Shown: positions 1 through 5,873 of the stretch, in pieces
Layout of the letters: every line of letters starts with the position of its first letter
Numbering within the stretch: the stretch's first letter is position 1
Notes under the pieces: model-generated
Databases searched by the model: none
What the model was told of the DNA's origin: nothing
The model's input: the letters and a program-made list of their open reading frames with translations, nothing else
From: Lachnospiraceae bacterium
Lineage (GTDB): Bacteria > Bacillota_A > Clostridia > Lachnospirales > Lachnospiraceae
Direction of reading: 5' to 3'
DNA: 5,873 nt
NCBI GenBank assembly: GCA_003446335.1
Contig: DMAZ01000202.1
Coordinates: 1 to 5,873 of the forward strand
Position numbers and translations under genes: made by a program

Positions 1-527
<527 letters not shown>

Positions 528-595
528 TCATGTATTTCCTTTACAAAAATAGTATAATTTCTTAATTTATTTCAAACCCCTTGCGGAGATATGAA

Positions 596-1285
596 TCAGT
601 TCGCTACTTTGACCATAGAATGGCGGACGACAGTATCCTTATACAGATACCCTTTCAGCAACTCTTCGGCCACAATGTTCTCGCCCAGAGACTCATCTTC
701 GACATGCATGACGGCATTGTGAAGATTCGGATCGAACTCTTTTCCGGCAGCATCGATCGGTGTGACTCCCAGGTCAGCAAGGACCGTTGTGAACTGCTTG
801 TAGATCTTATGCATGCCCTGTGTAAAGGGATCTTCCTGATCTTCCTCTGTGACCAGTGAGAATCCTCTTTCAAAATTATCAAGGACCGGAAGGATCTTCT
901 CTATGACATCTTTCGCTCCCATCGCATACATCCCGGATTTCTCCTTCTCTGTACGCTTTCTGTAATTATCGAACTCTGCCATGAGCCTCATATACTGATC
1001 ATTCAGCTGCCTGATCTGTTCATCCTTTTTTTCAAGTTCTTTCTTGCTCTTTCTGCCGAAGATATCCATCGGCTCCGGTTCCTTTCCAGCGTCGGCAGTT
1101 TCCGCCCCGGCCTCTTCTTCCGTTTCCTGTTCGGTGTTCTCAGCGTTCTCTTCCTGCTCAGCGATCTCTTCTGTCTCCCCGGCAGATTCAGTTTCCGCCT
1201 CCGCAGCTTCCTCGTGAGCATCGGCGACAGCTTTCTTCACCGCCTCTTCCATTTCTTCTGAAATATTCTTTTCTTCTGTACTCAA
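596..1285 (-). CDS. grpE: GrpE, nucleotide exchange factor of DnaK, with TTG start
   Basis: GrpE is a cytoplasmic dimer that opens the DnaK nucleotide pocket to release ADP and also acts as a thermosensor in the chaperone cycle. The protein has 229 residues. Residues 1-72 are a low-complexity tail dominated by Glu and Ala. Residues about 78-140 form the long dimer helix (FGRKSKKELEKKDEQ, then FDNYRKRTEKEK). Residues 170-229 are the beta domain that contacts DnaK, with the family signature starting FDPNLHNAVMHV at 184-195 and ending VVRHSMVKV at 219-227. The reading frame starts at TTG (1285): GAGGAG lies eight bases upstream, and an in-frame TAA twelve codons further up, with no ATG or GTG between, excludes a longer protein. 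The first in-frame ATG (1252, codon 12) has only a weak purine stretch before it. The gene lies 145 bases after hrcA and 86 before dnaK. The family call is certain and the TTG start is likely. Confidence 0.97.
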   Translation of the reverse strand: MSTEEKNISEEMEEAVKKAVADAHEEAAEAETESAGETEEIAEQEENAENTEQETEEEAGAETADAGKEPEPMDIFGRKSKKELEKKDEQIRQLNDQYMRLMAEFDNYRKRTEKEKSGMYAMGAKDVIEKILPVLDNFERGFSLVTEEDQEDPFTQGMHKIYKQFTTVLADLGVTPIDAAGKEFDPNLHNAVMHVEDESLGENIVAEELLKGYLYKDTVVRHSMVKVAN

Positions 1286-1293
1286 TGATAAAG

Positions 1294-1299
1294 CTCCTC
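1294..1299 (-). promoter_or_regulatory. Ribosome binding site deciding the TTG start of grpE
   Basis: GAGGAG on the minus strand is placed eight bases before TTG at 1285, which is good Shine-Dalgarno spacing. The downstream ATG at 1252 has only AGAAGAA directly before it. This favours TTG initiation over the later ATG. Confidence 0.8.
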
Positions 1300-1334
1300 G
1301 CTTTCTGCTTCCTGTCTGTTACAAGTCCTGCCCG

Positions 1335-1356
1335 CCGGACCCGGCACAGGATCCGG
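1335..1356 (-). other. GC-rich hairpin in the hrcA-grpE intergenic mRNA
   Basis: Reading the minus strand, CCGGATCC, a six-base loop TGTGCC and GGGTCCGG form an eight-base-pair stem with one G-U wobble. It sits in the 145-base gap, 49 bases before the grpE start. No T-run follows, so it is not a standard intrinsic terminator. It could stabilise the 5' end of a processed grpE-dnaK mRNA, since cleavage between hrcA and grpE is known for the Bacillus subtilis dnaK operon, or it could be a partial attenuator. The function is inference; the structure is read directly. Nothing else was recognised in this gap, and no convincing promoter. Confidence 0.55.
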
Positions 1357-1430
1357 TCAGTGTAAGCTGACATATTGCAAATCAAATCCTGCTCGTCCCT
1401 GCGGAACGTATACCCTGTCTTTCTCAGAGG

Positions 1431-2519
1431 CTAATTTCCCGGTCCCGAAGCTTTCGTACCCGAATCGGCAGGTACTGCTTTCTCGTCCCGGAACAACTCA
1501 CTTAATGATTCCTTTACGGTATTCAGGTTATCCATGACTTTTTCATAATCCATACGTTTCGGACCGATGATACCGATCGTCCCCTGCATTCCGTTGCCCA
1601 GATCATATGTTGCCGTCACGACACTGCAGTCTTTCATGGATTCGACCGGACCTTCCTCACCGATATAGACCTTTATTCCTGTTCCGGTATCGACGGACTC
1701 CATTTCCGTATCCTTGATAAAATCCGCAAGAAGACTCTTTTCTTCAAGTGTCGTGATCAACTGGCTGGCTCTGGACTTATCTGCCAGTTCCGGATAGCGG
1801 AAAATATTATTGGCTCCGCTGGTATATATTTCCATATTCTCATCGGTCTCGGCACGGATCACTTCCGCAATCGTATCAAGTACATCATTAACGACCTGTG
1901 CATGTATTCCGGCCTCTTCCTTGATATTGGATATCAGTCCCAAATTGATATCGGATAATGTAAGTCCGTTCAATCTGGTATTCAGAAGCAGGTTAAGCTT
2001 CAGGACCTGCTCCTCATTGATTTCTTCATCAAGATCCAGCAGATGATTCTTGACGATATTTCCCTCGATCACAACAACATCGAGCAGCTGTCTTGAATTG
2101 ATCCTGCTCAGCTGGATGAATTTCACCTTATTTCCTTTATAAGAAGGAGCGGAGATCATCGTCGTGTAATTGGTCCTGGAAGCCAGCAGTCTGACGACCT
2201 GCTTAAGAATCTCCTCCATTCTGTTGGTCTTATAAATCATCAGGCTGTTCATCGCGGTGACCTGAGAAGTTCTTTCCTCGACCAGTTCGTTGACATATAA
2301 ACGATATCCCTTATCGGAAGGAATGCGGCCTGCCGATGTATGGGGCTGTATAATATACCCCATTTCCTCCAGATCGGACATCTCGTTCCGAATTGTCGCG
2401 GAGCTCAGGTTCAGATCCGTGTACTTGGAAATCGTCCGGGAACCGACAGGTTCTCCTGTTTCCAGATAGTTTCGGATTATAGCCTGCAGAATCTTCCGCT
2501 TTCTATCTGTCAGTTCCAT
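1431..2519 (-). CDS. hrcA: Heat-inducible transcription repressor HrcA
   Basis: HrcA is the repressor of class I heat-shock genes; it binds CIRCE operators and needs GroEL to stay active, so chaperone demand relieves repression. The 362 residues are close to the usual 340-350. Residues 1-75 are the winged-helix DNA-binding domain: LTDRKRKILQAII at 3-15, GEPVGSRTIS at 22-31, LSSATIRNEMSDLEEMGYI at 38-56 and the wing HTSAGRIPSDKGYRLYV at 60-76. The central part is the GAF-like dimerisation domain. GTIGIIGPKRMDYEKVM at 313-329 is the conserved C-terminal motif, followed by a helix and a short polar tail (344-362) beyond the usual end. The ATG at 2519 has AAGGA nine bases upstream and a further GGAGG 15 bases upstream. 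It is the first gene of the operon and directly follows the CIRCE operator, so it represses itself together with grpE and dnaK. Identity is certain. Confidence 0.98.
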   Translation of the reverse strand: MELTDRKRKILQAIIRNYLETGEPVGSRTISKYTDLNLSSATIRNEMSDLEEMGYIIQPHTSAGRIPSDKGYRLYVNELVEERTSQVTAMNSLMIYKTNRMEEILKQVVRLLASRTNYTTMISAPSYKGNKVKFIQLSRINSRQLLDVVVIEGNIVKNHLLDLDEEINEEQVLKLNLLLNTRLNGLTLSDINLGLISNIKEEAGIHAQVVNDVLDTIAEVIRAETDENMEIYTSGANNIFRYPELADKSRASQLITTLEEKSLLADFIKDTEMESVDTGTGIKVYIGEEGPVESMKDCSVVTATYDLGNGMQGTIGIIGPKRMDYEKVMDNLNTVKESLSELFRDEKAVPADSGTKASGPGN

Positions 2520-2544
2520 GACATTACTTCCTTTCCTCCGTTTT

Positions 2545-2575
2545 TGTTAGCACTCGATGTATTGGAGTGCTAACA
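2545..2575. promoter_or_regulatory. CIRCE operator (HrcA binding site)
   Basis: A perfect inverted repeat TTAGCACTC (2547-2555), nine spacer bases, GAGTGCTAA (2565-2573) matches the CIRCE consensus exactly, and the arms pair two bases further out on each side. It lies just downstream of the expected transcription start of hrcA and 25 bases before its ATG, so bound HrcA would block the promoter. This is the typical class I heat-shock arrangement of Firmicutes. Confidence 0.98.
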
Positions 2576-2585
2576 TCTATGACAT

Positions 2586-2614
2586 AATATACTCCCGGGA
2601 TTTGAGGATGTCAA
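2586..2614 (-). promoter_or_regulatory. Sigma-A promoter of the hrcA-grpE-dnaK operon
   Basis: On the minus strand the -35 box is TTGACA (2614-2609), the spacer 17 bases and the -10 box TATATT (2591-2586). The -35 is perfect and the -10 has one mismatch to consensus. Transcription would start near 2579, directly beside the CIRCE arm that begins at 2575, giving a leader of about 60 bases. Two A6 runs on the plus strand (2625-2630 and 2636-2641) lie just upstream, about one helical turn apart, and may act as an UP element. Confidence 0.9.
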
Positions 2615-2635
2615 CACTTTCTTTAAAAAATCGCC

Positions 2636-2668
2636 AAAAAAGAACTGCCGCATTTTCTGCGGCAGTTC
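2636..2668 (-). terminator. Intrinsic terminator after the SPFH/paraslipin gene
   Basis: On the minus strand GAACTGCCGC (2668-2659), a seven-base loop and GCGGCAGTTC (2651-2642) form a perfect ten-base-pair stem followed directly by six T (2641-2636). It ends transcription of the gene at 2699-3706 and insulates the heat-shock promoter 22 bases further on. No T-run follows on the plus strand, so it works in one direction only. Confidence 0.95.
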
Positions 2669-2698
2669 CGTAACGAAAGTCAGTCTATCTTATTTATA

Positions 2699-3706
2699 TT
2701 ACTGATAGTTTTCAGCCATCTTTCTTGTCTCGGGACTCTTCTCATCATCATCACAGCACATATCTACAGAAGGAGCTTTTTGGGGCTTCGCACTCTTATC
2801 GATCGGTGTAGCATCCCCGAGTCCTGTTGCCTCGGATACAAGTCCGAGTGAGGAAATAACACCCGTAAGATCTGTCGGCATGTAAATCTTTGTTGCGCGA
2901 CCGTCCGAAACATTCTTCAATGCCTCAAGACCTTTGAGCTTCAGTACGGATTCATCGACATTTGCATCTTTAAGAGCTTTCAGACCGTCTGCTTCAGCCT
3001 GATATACAAGGGCGATCGAGCGGGCACGGCCTTCCGCAAGAGCGATCTGCGCATCACGCTCAGCTTCCGCAGCAAGGATCTTGGCCTGCTTGTCACCTTC
3101 CGCGCGTGCTACAACAGATTCCTTGTGAGCGGTTGCTTCAAGAATCGTCTGACGCTTTTCACGCTCCGCTTTCATCTGCTTTTCCATCGCGCTCTGAATC
3201 TCTGCCGGAGGGATAATGTTCTTCAGCTCGACACGAGTGACCTTGATACCCCAGGCATCTGTAGCCTCATCGAGGATCTGCTGCATCTGGCTGTTAATAA
3301 TGTCACGGCTTGTAAGGGTCTGATCAAGCTCCATACCGCCGATGATATTACGAAGGGTCGTCGCATTAAGATTCTCCAGGGCACTTACCGGTCTGTCGAC
3401 ACCGTATGTATAAAGTCTCGGATCAAATATTTTAAAGTATACGACCGTGTCGATCTTCATTGTTACATTGTCTTTTGTAATAACATTAGACGGAGCAAAG
3501 TCGCATACCTGCTCCTTCAGAGATATCTTGCCGGCAATACGTTCAACGAACGGAGCTTTCAGATGCAGGCCGTGTTCCCAGGTCGCCCTGTAACTTCCGA
3601 GGAACTCGACAACGTATGCGTTCGCCTGCGGCACAACGCGTATGCATGAAAGCAGAAGCCACAAAACAAGAACAATCAGAACAATAAGAAAAATTGAAAA
3701 TCCCAT
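2699..3706 (-). CDS. Membrane-anchored SPFH (stomatin/paraslipin, QmcA-like) protein
   Basis: SPFH (band 7) proteins oligomerise on the membrane and organise microdomains, often controlling membrane proteases; the substrate here is unknown. The 335 residues begin with one hydrophobic anchor (about 4-21, IFLIVLIVLVLWLLLS). The SPFH domain follows: VPQANAYVVEFLGSY at 25-39, a GLHLKAPFVERI stretch at 46-57, SLKEQ at 62-66, VITKDNVTMKIDTVVYFKI at 75-93 and WGIKVTRVELKNIIPP at 152-167. A charged Ala/Glu/Lys-rich coiled coil runs from about 170 to 245 (MEKQMKAEREKRQTILEA, AEGDKQAKILAAEAERDAQ). The tail 300-335 is polar and carries a CysCys pair followed by three Asp (317-321). This is the paraslipin/QmcA type rather than flotillin. 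AGGAGGT stands six bases before the ATG at 3706. The gene has its own promoter and a strong terminator, so it is probably monocistronic. The NfeD protein often encoded beside SPFH genes is absent from both sides. Confidence 0.93.
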   Translation of the reverse strand: MGFSIFLIVLIVLVLWLLLSCIRVVPQANAYVVEFLGSYRATWEHGLHLKAPFVERIAGKISLKEQVCDFAPSNVITKDNVTMKIDTVVYFKIFDPRLYTYGVDRPVSALENLNATTLRNIIGGMELDQTLTSRDIINSQMQQILDEATDAWGIKVTRVELKNIIPPAEIQSAMEKQMKAEREKRQTILEATAHKESVVARAEGDKQAKILAAEAERDAQIALAEGRARSIALVYQAEADGLKALKDANVDESVLKLKGLEALKNVSDGRATKIYMPTDLTGVISSLGLVSEATGLGDATPIDKSAKPQKAPSVDMCCDDDEKSPETRKMAENYQ

Positions 3707-3765
3707 GTTTCTACCTCCTACTCAGGAAACAATTATTACAGGGAATTGATTTCCCCGTCCTTTAC

Positions 3766-3794
3766 AGTATAACATCTGTTCATGAACAGGTAAA
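3766..3794 (-). promoter_or_regulatory. Probable extended -10 promoter of the SPFH gene
   Basis: On the minus strand TTTACC (3794-3789), a 17-base spacer and TATACT (3771-3766) with TG one base upstream of the -10 form an extended -10 promoter. The start would fall near 3759, giving a leader of about 53 bases that contains a small inverted repeat (GGGAA, five bases, TTCCC; 3741-3755). It starts six bases after the stop of the small upstream gene, where no terminator is visible, so some read-through from uvrB is possible. Confidence 0.65.
3776..3789. promoter_or_regulatory. Perfect 14-bp palindrome inside the SPFH promoter, possible operator
   Basis: CTGTTCATGAACAG is a perfect 14-base palindrome filling most of the spacer between the -35 and -10 boxes and touching the last base of the -35. 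That is a classical position for a repressor site. It does not match CIRCE, the Bacillus-type LexA box (GAAC-N4-GTTC) or the E. coli LexA box (which needs 16 bases). No regulator is identified. Confidence 0.45.
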
Positions 3795-3799
3795 GCAAT

Positions 3800-3976
3800 T
3801 CACAGCATCTGATGGCGAACTACCGCGTACTCGTCATCCAGCCTGTAATACGGACAGGATCCACGAGGTGATGTGATGAACCGAACATACTCGTCCTCAT
3901 CCATATCCACCGCGCAATAATACTCCTCATCCTCTTCGTCATATACAAAGTAGACACAACTGTCACATATATTCAT
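3800..3976 (-). CDS. Small acidic four-cysteine protein of unknown function (DUF6472-like)
   Basis: This gene encodes 58 residues, starting MNICDSCVYFVYDEEDEE and ending YAVVRHQML. It contains C4 and C7 (a CxxC pair), C21 and C41, a pattern that could bind zinc or another metal, and 15 Asp/Glu residues against about five Arg/His. It is rich in Tyr, with no signal peptide or membrane segment, so it should be cytoplasmic. From memory it resembles the small clostridial proteins grouped as DUF6472 (typical features CxxC, an acidic Tyr-rich stretch, CPYYR, DEYxxVRxQM); this could not be checked by search. The ATG at 3976 has AGGAGA five bases upstream and a second AGGAGG further up. It lies 37 bases after uvrB on the same strand, without a terminator between, so it is probably co-transcribed with uvrB. 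The function is unknown; a link to DNA repair is only suggested by position. Confidence 0.85.
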   Translation of the reverse strand: MNICDSCVYFVYDEEDEEYYCAVDMDEDEYVRFITSPRGSCPYYRLDDEYAVVRHQML

Positions 3977-3980
3977 ATGA

Positions 3981-3996
3981 TCTCCTGTAACCTCCT
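3981..3996 (-). promoter_or_regulatory. Tandem Shine-Dalgarno sites before the small four-cysteine gene
   Basis: Reading the minus strand, AGGAGG (3996-3991) and AGGAGA (3986-3981) are two ribosome binding motifs inside a repeated ACAGGAG. The near copy is well spaced from the ATG at 3976; the far one is 14 bases away. Together they support real translation of the short gene. Confidence 0.7.
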
Positions 3997-4013
3997 GTGA
4001 GTGATGCGGTATG

Positions 4014-5873
4014 TTATGCCTTTCCGCCGCGATTTCTGCCGCGTGCCCTGTTGTACTTTTTATAGGTACGTTCCGGCTGCGCGTTCTTCATAATTGCAGC
4101 ATCTTCTCTTGCTCCGGCTCTCCTCTTTCTGACGGCAGATTCCGTGTCGGCAACATCATCCAGATTCTTTTTGAGCTCGACCATCTGGTCACGCAGCTCT
4201 GCCGCCATCTCGAAGTTGAGTTCCGCTGCTGCCGCCCGCATCTGTTTTTCCACTTTCCCGATCAGTTCCTCCAACTCAGCCCGGCTCATATCTTCCGGAT
4301 CCTTATCCAGCCTTGCTTCCGTCTTCGCTACTTCTTTCGAGATGGAGATCAGATCCCGTACTGCTTTGCGGATCGTAGTAGGTGTAATGCCGTTTTCTTC
4401 ATTATATCTCTGCTGGACACTTCTCCTTCTCCGGGTCTCCTCAATAGCGCGCCGCATGGAATCAGTCATGACATCAGCATACATAATGACGTGCCCGTCC
4501 GCATTTCTGGAAGCGCGGCCGATTGTCTGAATCAAGGATGTTTCAGAACGAAGGAACCCTTCCTTGTCCGCATCGAGTATGGCGACCAGTGTAATTTCGG
4601 GGATGTCCAGTCCTTCTCTGAGGAGATTGATGCCGACCAATACATCAAATACATCCAGACGCATATCTCTGATGATCTGTGTCCTCTCCAGTGTATCGAT
4701 ATCCGAATGCAGATAGCGCACGCGAATACCCAGATCTTTCATATAATCCGTTAGATCCTCCGCCATTCTCTTGGTCAGTGTAGTGATAAGCACCTTATTA
4801 TGATTCTCCACTTCTCTGTTGACTTCGGAAATCAGGTCATCGATCTGTCCCTCGACCGGCCGTACATCCACATCCGGGTCCAGTAATCCTGTCGGCCGGA
4901 TAATCTGTTCTGTCCTGAGCAGCTCATGTGACTGCTCATACTTACCGGGAGTAGCCGAGACGAAAAGGATCTGGTCGATCCTGTCCTCGAACTCTGTAAA
5001 ATTGAGCGGTCTGTTGTCCAGAGCACTCGGAAGCCGGAATCCGTAGTCGACCAGTGTCGTTTTTCTGCTCCTGTCTCCATTGTACATGGCCCCGATCTGC
5101 GGAATCGTCATATGAGATTCATCGACAATAATCAGAAAATCATTTTTAAAGTAATCGATCAGTGTATACGGCGGTTCTCCCTCTACTCTTCCGGTCAGAT
5201 GCCGCGAATAATTTTCTATCCCGGAACAGAATCCGGTCTCCTTCATCATCTCGATGTCGAACTCCGTACGTTCCGCTATACGCTGGGCTTCAAGAAGCTT
5301 GTCATTCGACTTGAAGAAGGTGACCCGTTCCCGCATTTCAGCTTCAATCTCATCGCATGCCTTATTCATCCTTTCCGGCGGGACGACATAAAAGGAAGCG
5401 GGATAAATAGCCTGATATGCCAGCTCAGCCTTTACATCACCTGTCAATGCATCGACCTGCATGACCCGCTCGATCTCATCCCCGAAAAATTCTATCCTGA
5501 TCGCATACTCATTGTTATCCGCAGGAATGACCTCCAACGTGTCCCCTTTTACTCTGAAAGTGCCACGGTGAAAATCCATCTCATTCCGCTCATACTGCAT
5601 ATCGATAAGCTCCCGGATCAGCTCATCCCGGTCTTTCAGCATACCCGGACGTACTGACGTCATCATTTCCGCAAAATCTTCCGGAGCACCGATACCGTAA
5701 ATACAGGAAACAGAAGCTACAATGACTACATCCCGTCTCTCCGAAAGGGATGAAAGCGCAGAGAGCCGCAGTTTATCAATCTCATCGTTGACCGCAGAAT
5801 CTTTGGCTATATATGTATCAGAGGAAGGAACATATGCTTCCGGTTGATAATAATCATAATAAGAAACAAAATA
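4014..5873 (-). CDS. uvrB: Excinuclease ABC subunit B (UvrB), N-terminus cut by window edge
   Basis: UvrB is the damage-verifying helicase-like subunit of nucleotide excision repair; UvrA loads it and it recruits UvrC for incision. 619 residues are present; the first roughly 90, with the Walker A loop, lie outside. The frame is open to the last base, so a shorter start at the internal ATG 5666 is not real. Numbering from the edge: the beta-hairpin tyrosines [13 protein letters not shown] are at 4-16, [16 protein letters not shown] at about 49-64, Walker B/motif II DESH at 251-254 (5112-5123), motif III SATPG at 306-310, motif [13 protein letters not shown] at 414-425, motif [11 protein letters not shown] with its arginines at 449-457, and the C-terminal UVR helix pair that meets UvrC at about 531-566. 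A basic tail of about 50 residues (570-619, ending [11 protein letters not shown]) goes beyond the end of Bacillus UvrB. The four-cysteine gene follows after 37 bases. Any SOS control would lie outside the window. Confidence 0.98.
   Translation of the reverse strand, partial: YFVSYYDYYQPEAYVPSSDTYIAKDSAVNDEIDKLRLSALSSLSERRDVVIVASVSCIYGIGAPEDFAEMMTSVRPGMLKDRDELIRELIDMQYERNEMDFHRGTFRVKGDTLEVIPADNNEYAIRIEFFGDEIERVMQVDALTGDVKAELAYQAIYPASFYVVPPERMNKACDEIEAEMRERVTFFKSNDKLLEAQRIAERTEFDIEMMKETGFCSGIENYSRHLTGRVEGEPPYTLIDYFKNDFLIIVDESHMTIPQIGAMYNGDRSRKTTLVDYGFRLPSALDNRPLNFTEFEDRIDQILFVSATPGKYEQSHELLRTEQIIRPTGLLDPDVDVRPVEGQIDDLISEVNREVENHNKVLITTLTKRMAEDLTDYMKDLGIRVRYLHSDIDTLERTQIIRDMRLDVFDVLVGINLLREGLDIPEITLVAILDADKEGFLRSETSLIQTIGRASRNADGHVIMYADVMTDSMRRAIEETRRRRSVQQRYNEENGITPTTIRKAVRDLISISKEVAKTEARLDKDPEDMSRAELEELIGKVEKQMRAAAAELNFEMAAELRDQMVELKKNLDDVADTESAVRKRRAGAREDAAIMKNAQPERTYKKYNRARGRNRGGKA

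Noticed and set aside
3125..3649. Plus-strand open frame of 174 codons opposite the paraslipin gene
   Set aside because: It is antisense to the SPFH domain and coiled coil, with no ribosome binding site or known motif seen; a shadow frame.
3741..3755. Short inverted repeat GGGAA-N5-TTCCC as a terminator for the uvrB-small gene transcript
   Set aside because: The stem has only five pairs and no T-run follows; it sits in the paraslipin leader.
3776..3789. LexA (SOS) box near uvrB
   Set aside because: The palindrome has GTTC-AT-GAAC, the reverse of the Gram-positive GAAC-N4-GTTC order, and is two bases too short for the E. coli form. It also lies downstream of uvrB, not upstream.
4011..4754. 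Long plus-strand open frame of 247 codons opposite uvrB
   Set aside because: It lies fully antisense to strongly conserved UvrB motifs, has no recognisable domain, and its composition follows from the opposite strand.
5112..5657. Plus-strand open frame of 181 codons opposite uvrB
   Set aside because: It is antisense to the UvrB region between the beta-hairpin and motif II and shows no protein family features.

Overview
This is the chromosome of a Gram-positive, low-to-moderate GC anaerobe, most likely a member of the Clostridia such as Lachnospiraceae. Four things point there: the hrcA-grpE-dnaK order under a perfect CIRCE operator, a DnaK ATPase domain without the insert typical of Gram-negative DnaK, strong AGGAGG-type ribosome binding sites with a sigma-A-type promoter, and the style of the UvrB and paraslipin proteins. 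The genus cannot be fixed from the sequence alone. All genes lie on the minus strand, so the window is transcribed from high to low coordinates, and both edges cut a gene (uvrB at the right, dnaK at the left).

Right part (5873 to 3800): uvrB, lacking its first roughly 90 codons, is followed after 37 bases by a 58-residue, very acidic, four-cysteine protein of unknown function. The short gap and the lack of a terminator suggest the two are co-transcribed.

Middle (3799 to 2636): a single membrane-anchored SPFH/paraslipin gene has its own extended -10 promoter, which overlaps a perfect 14-bp palindrome, and ends in a strong intrinsic terminator. No NfeD partner gene is next to it.

Left part (2614 to 1): the class I heat-shock operon. 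A consensus promoter (TTGACA, 17 bp, TATATT) is followed immediately by the CIRCE operator, then hrcA (its repressor), grpE (nucleotide exchange factor, with an unusual TTG start) and dnaK (Hsp70). HrcA binds CIRCE and represses its own operon, while GrpE and DnaK form a chaperone cycle. A GC-rich hairpin without a T-run sits between hrcA and grpE.

Most of the window is well-known housekeeping DNA. The least explained items are the small Cys-rich gene behind uvrB, the palindrome in the paraslipin promoter and the hrcA-grpE hairpin. No tRNA, rRNA, CRISPR array, insertion sequence or prophage signal was seen, and no gene-free stretch is longer than about 180 bases.
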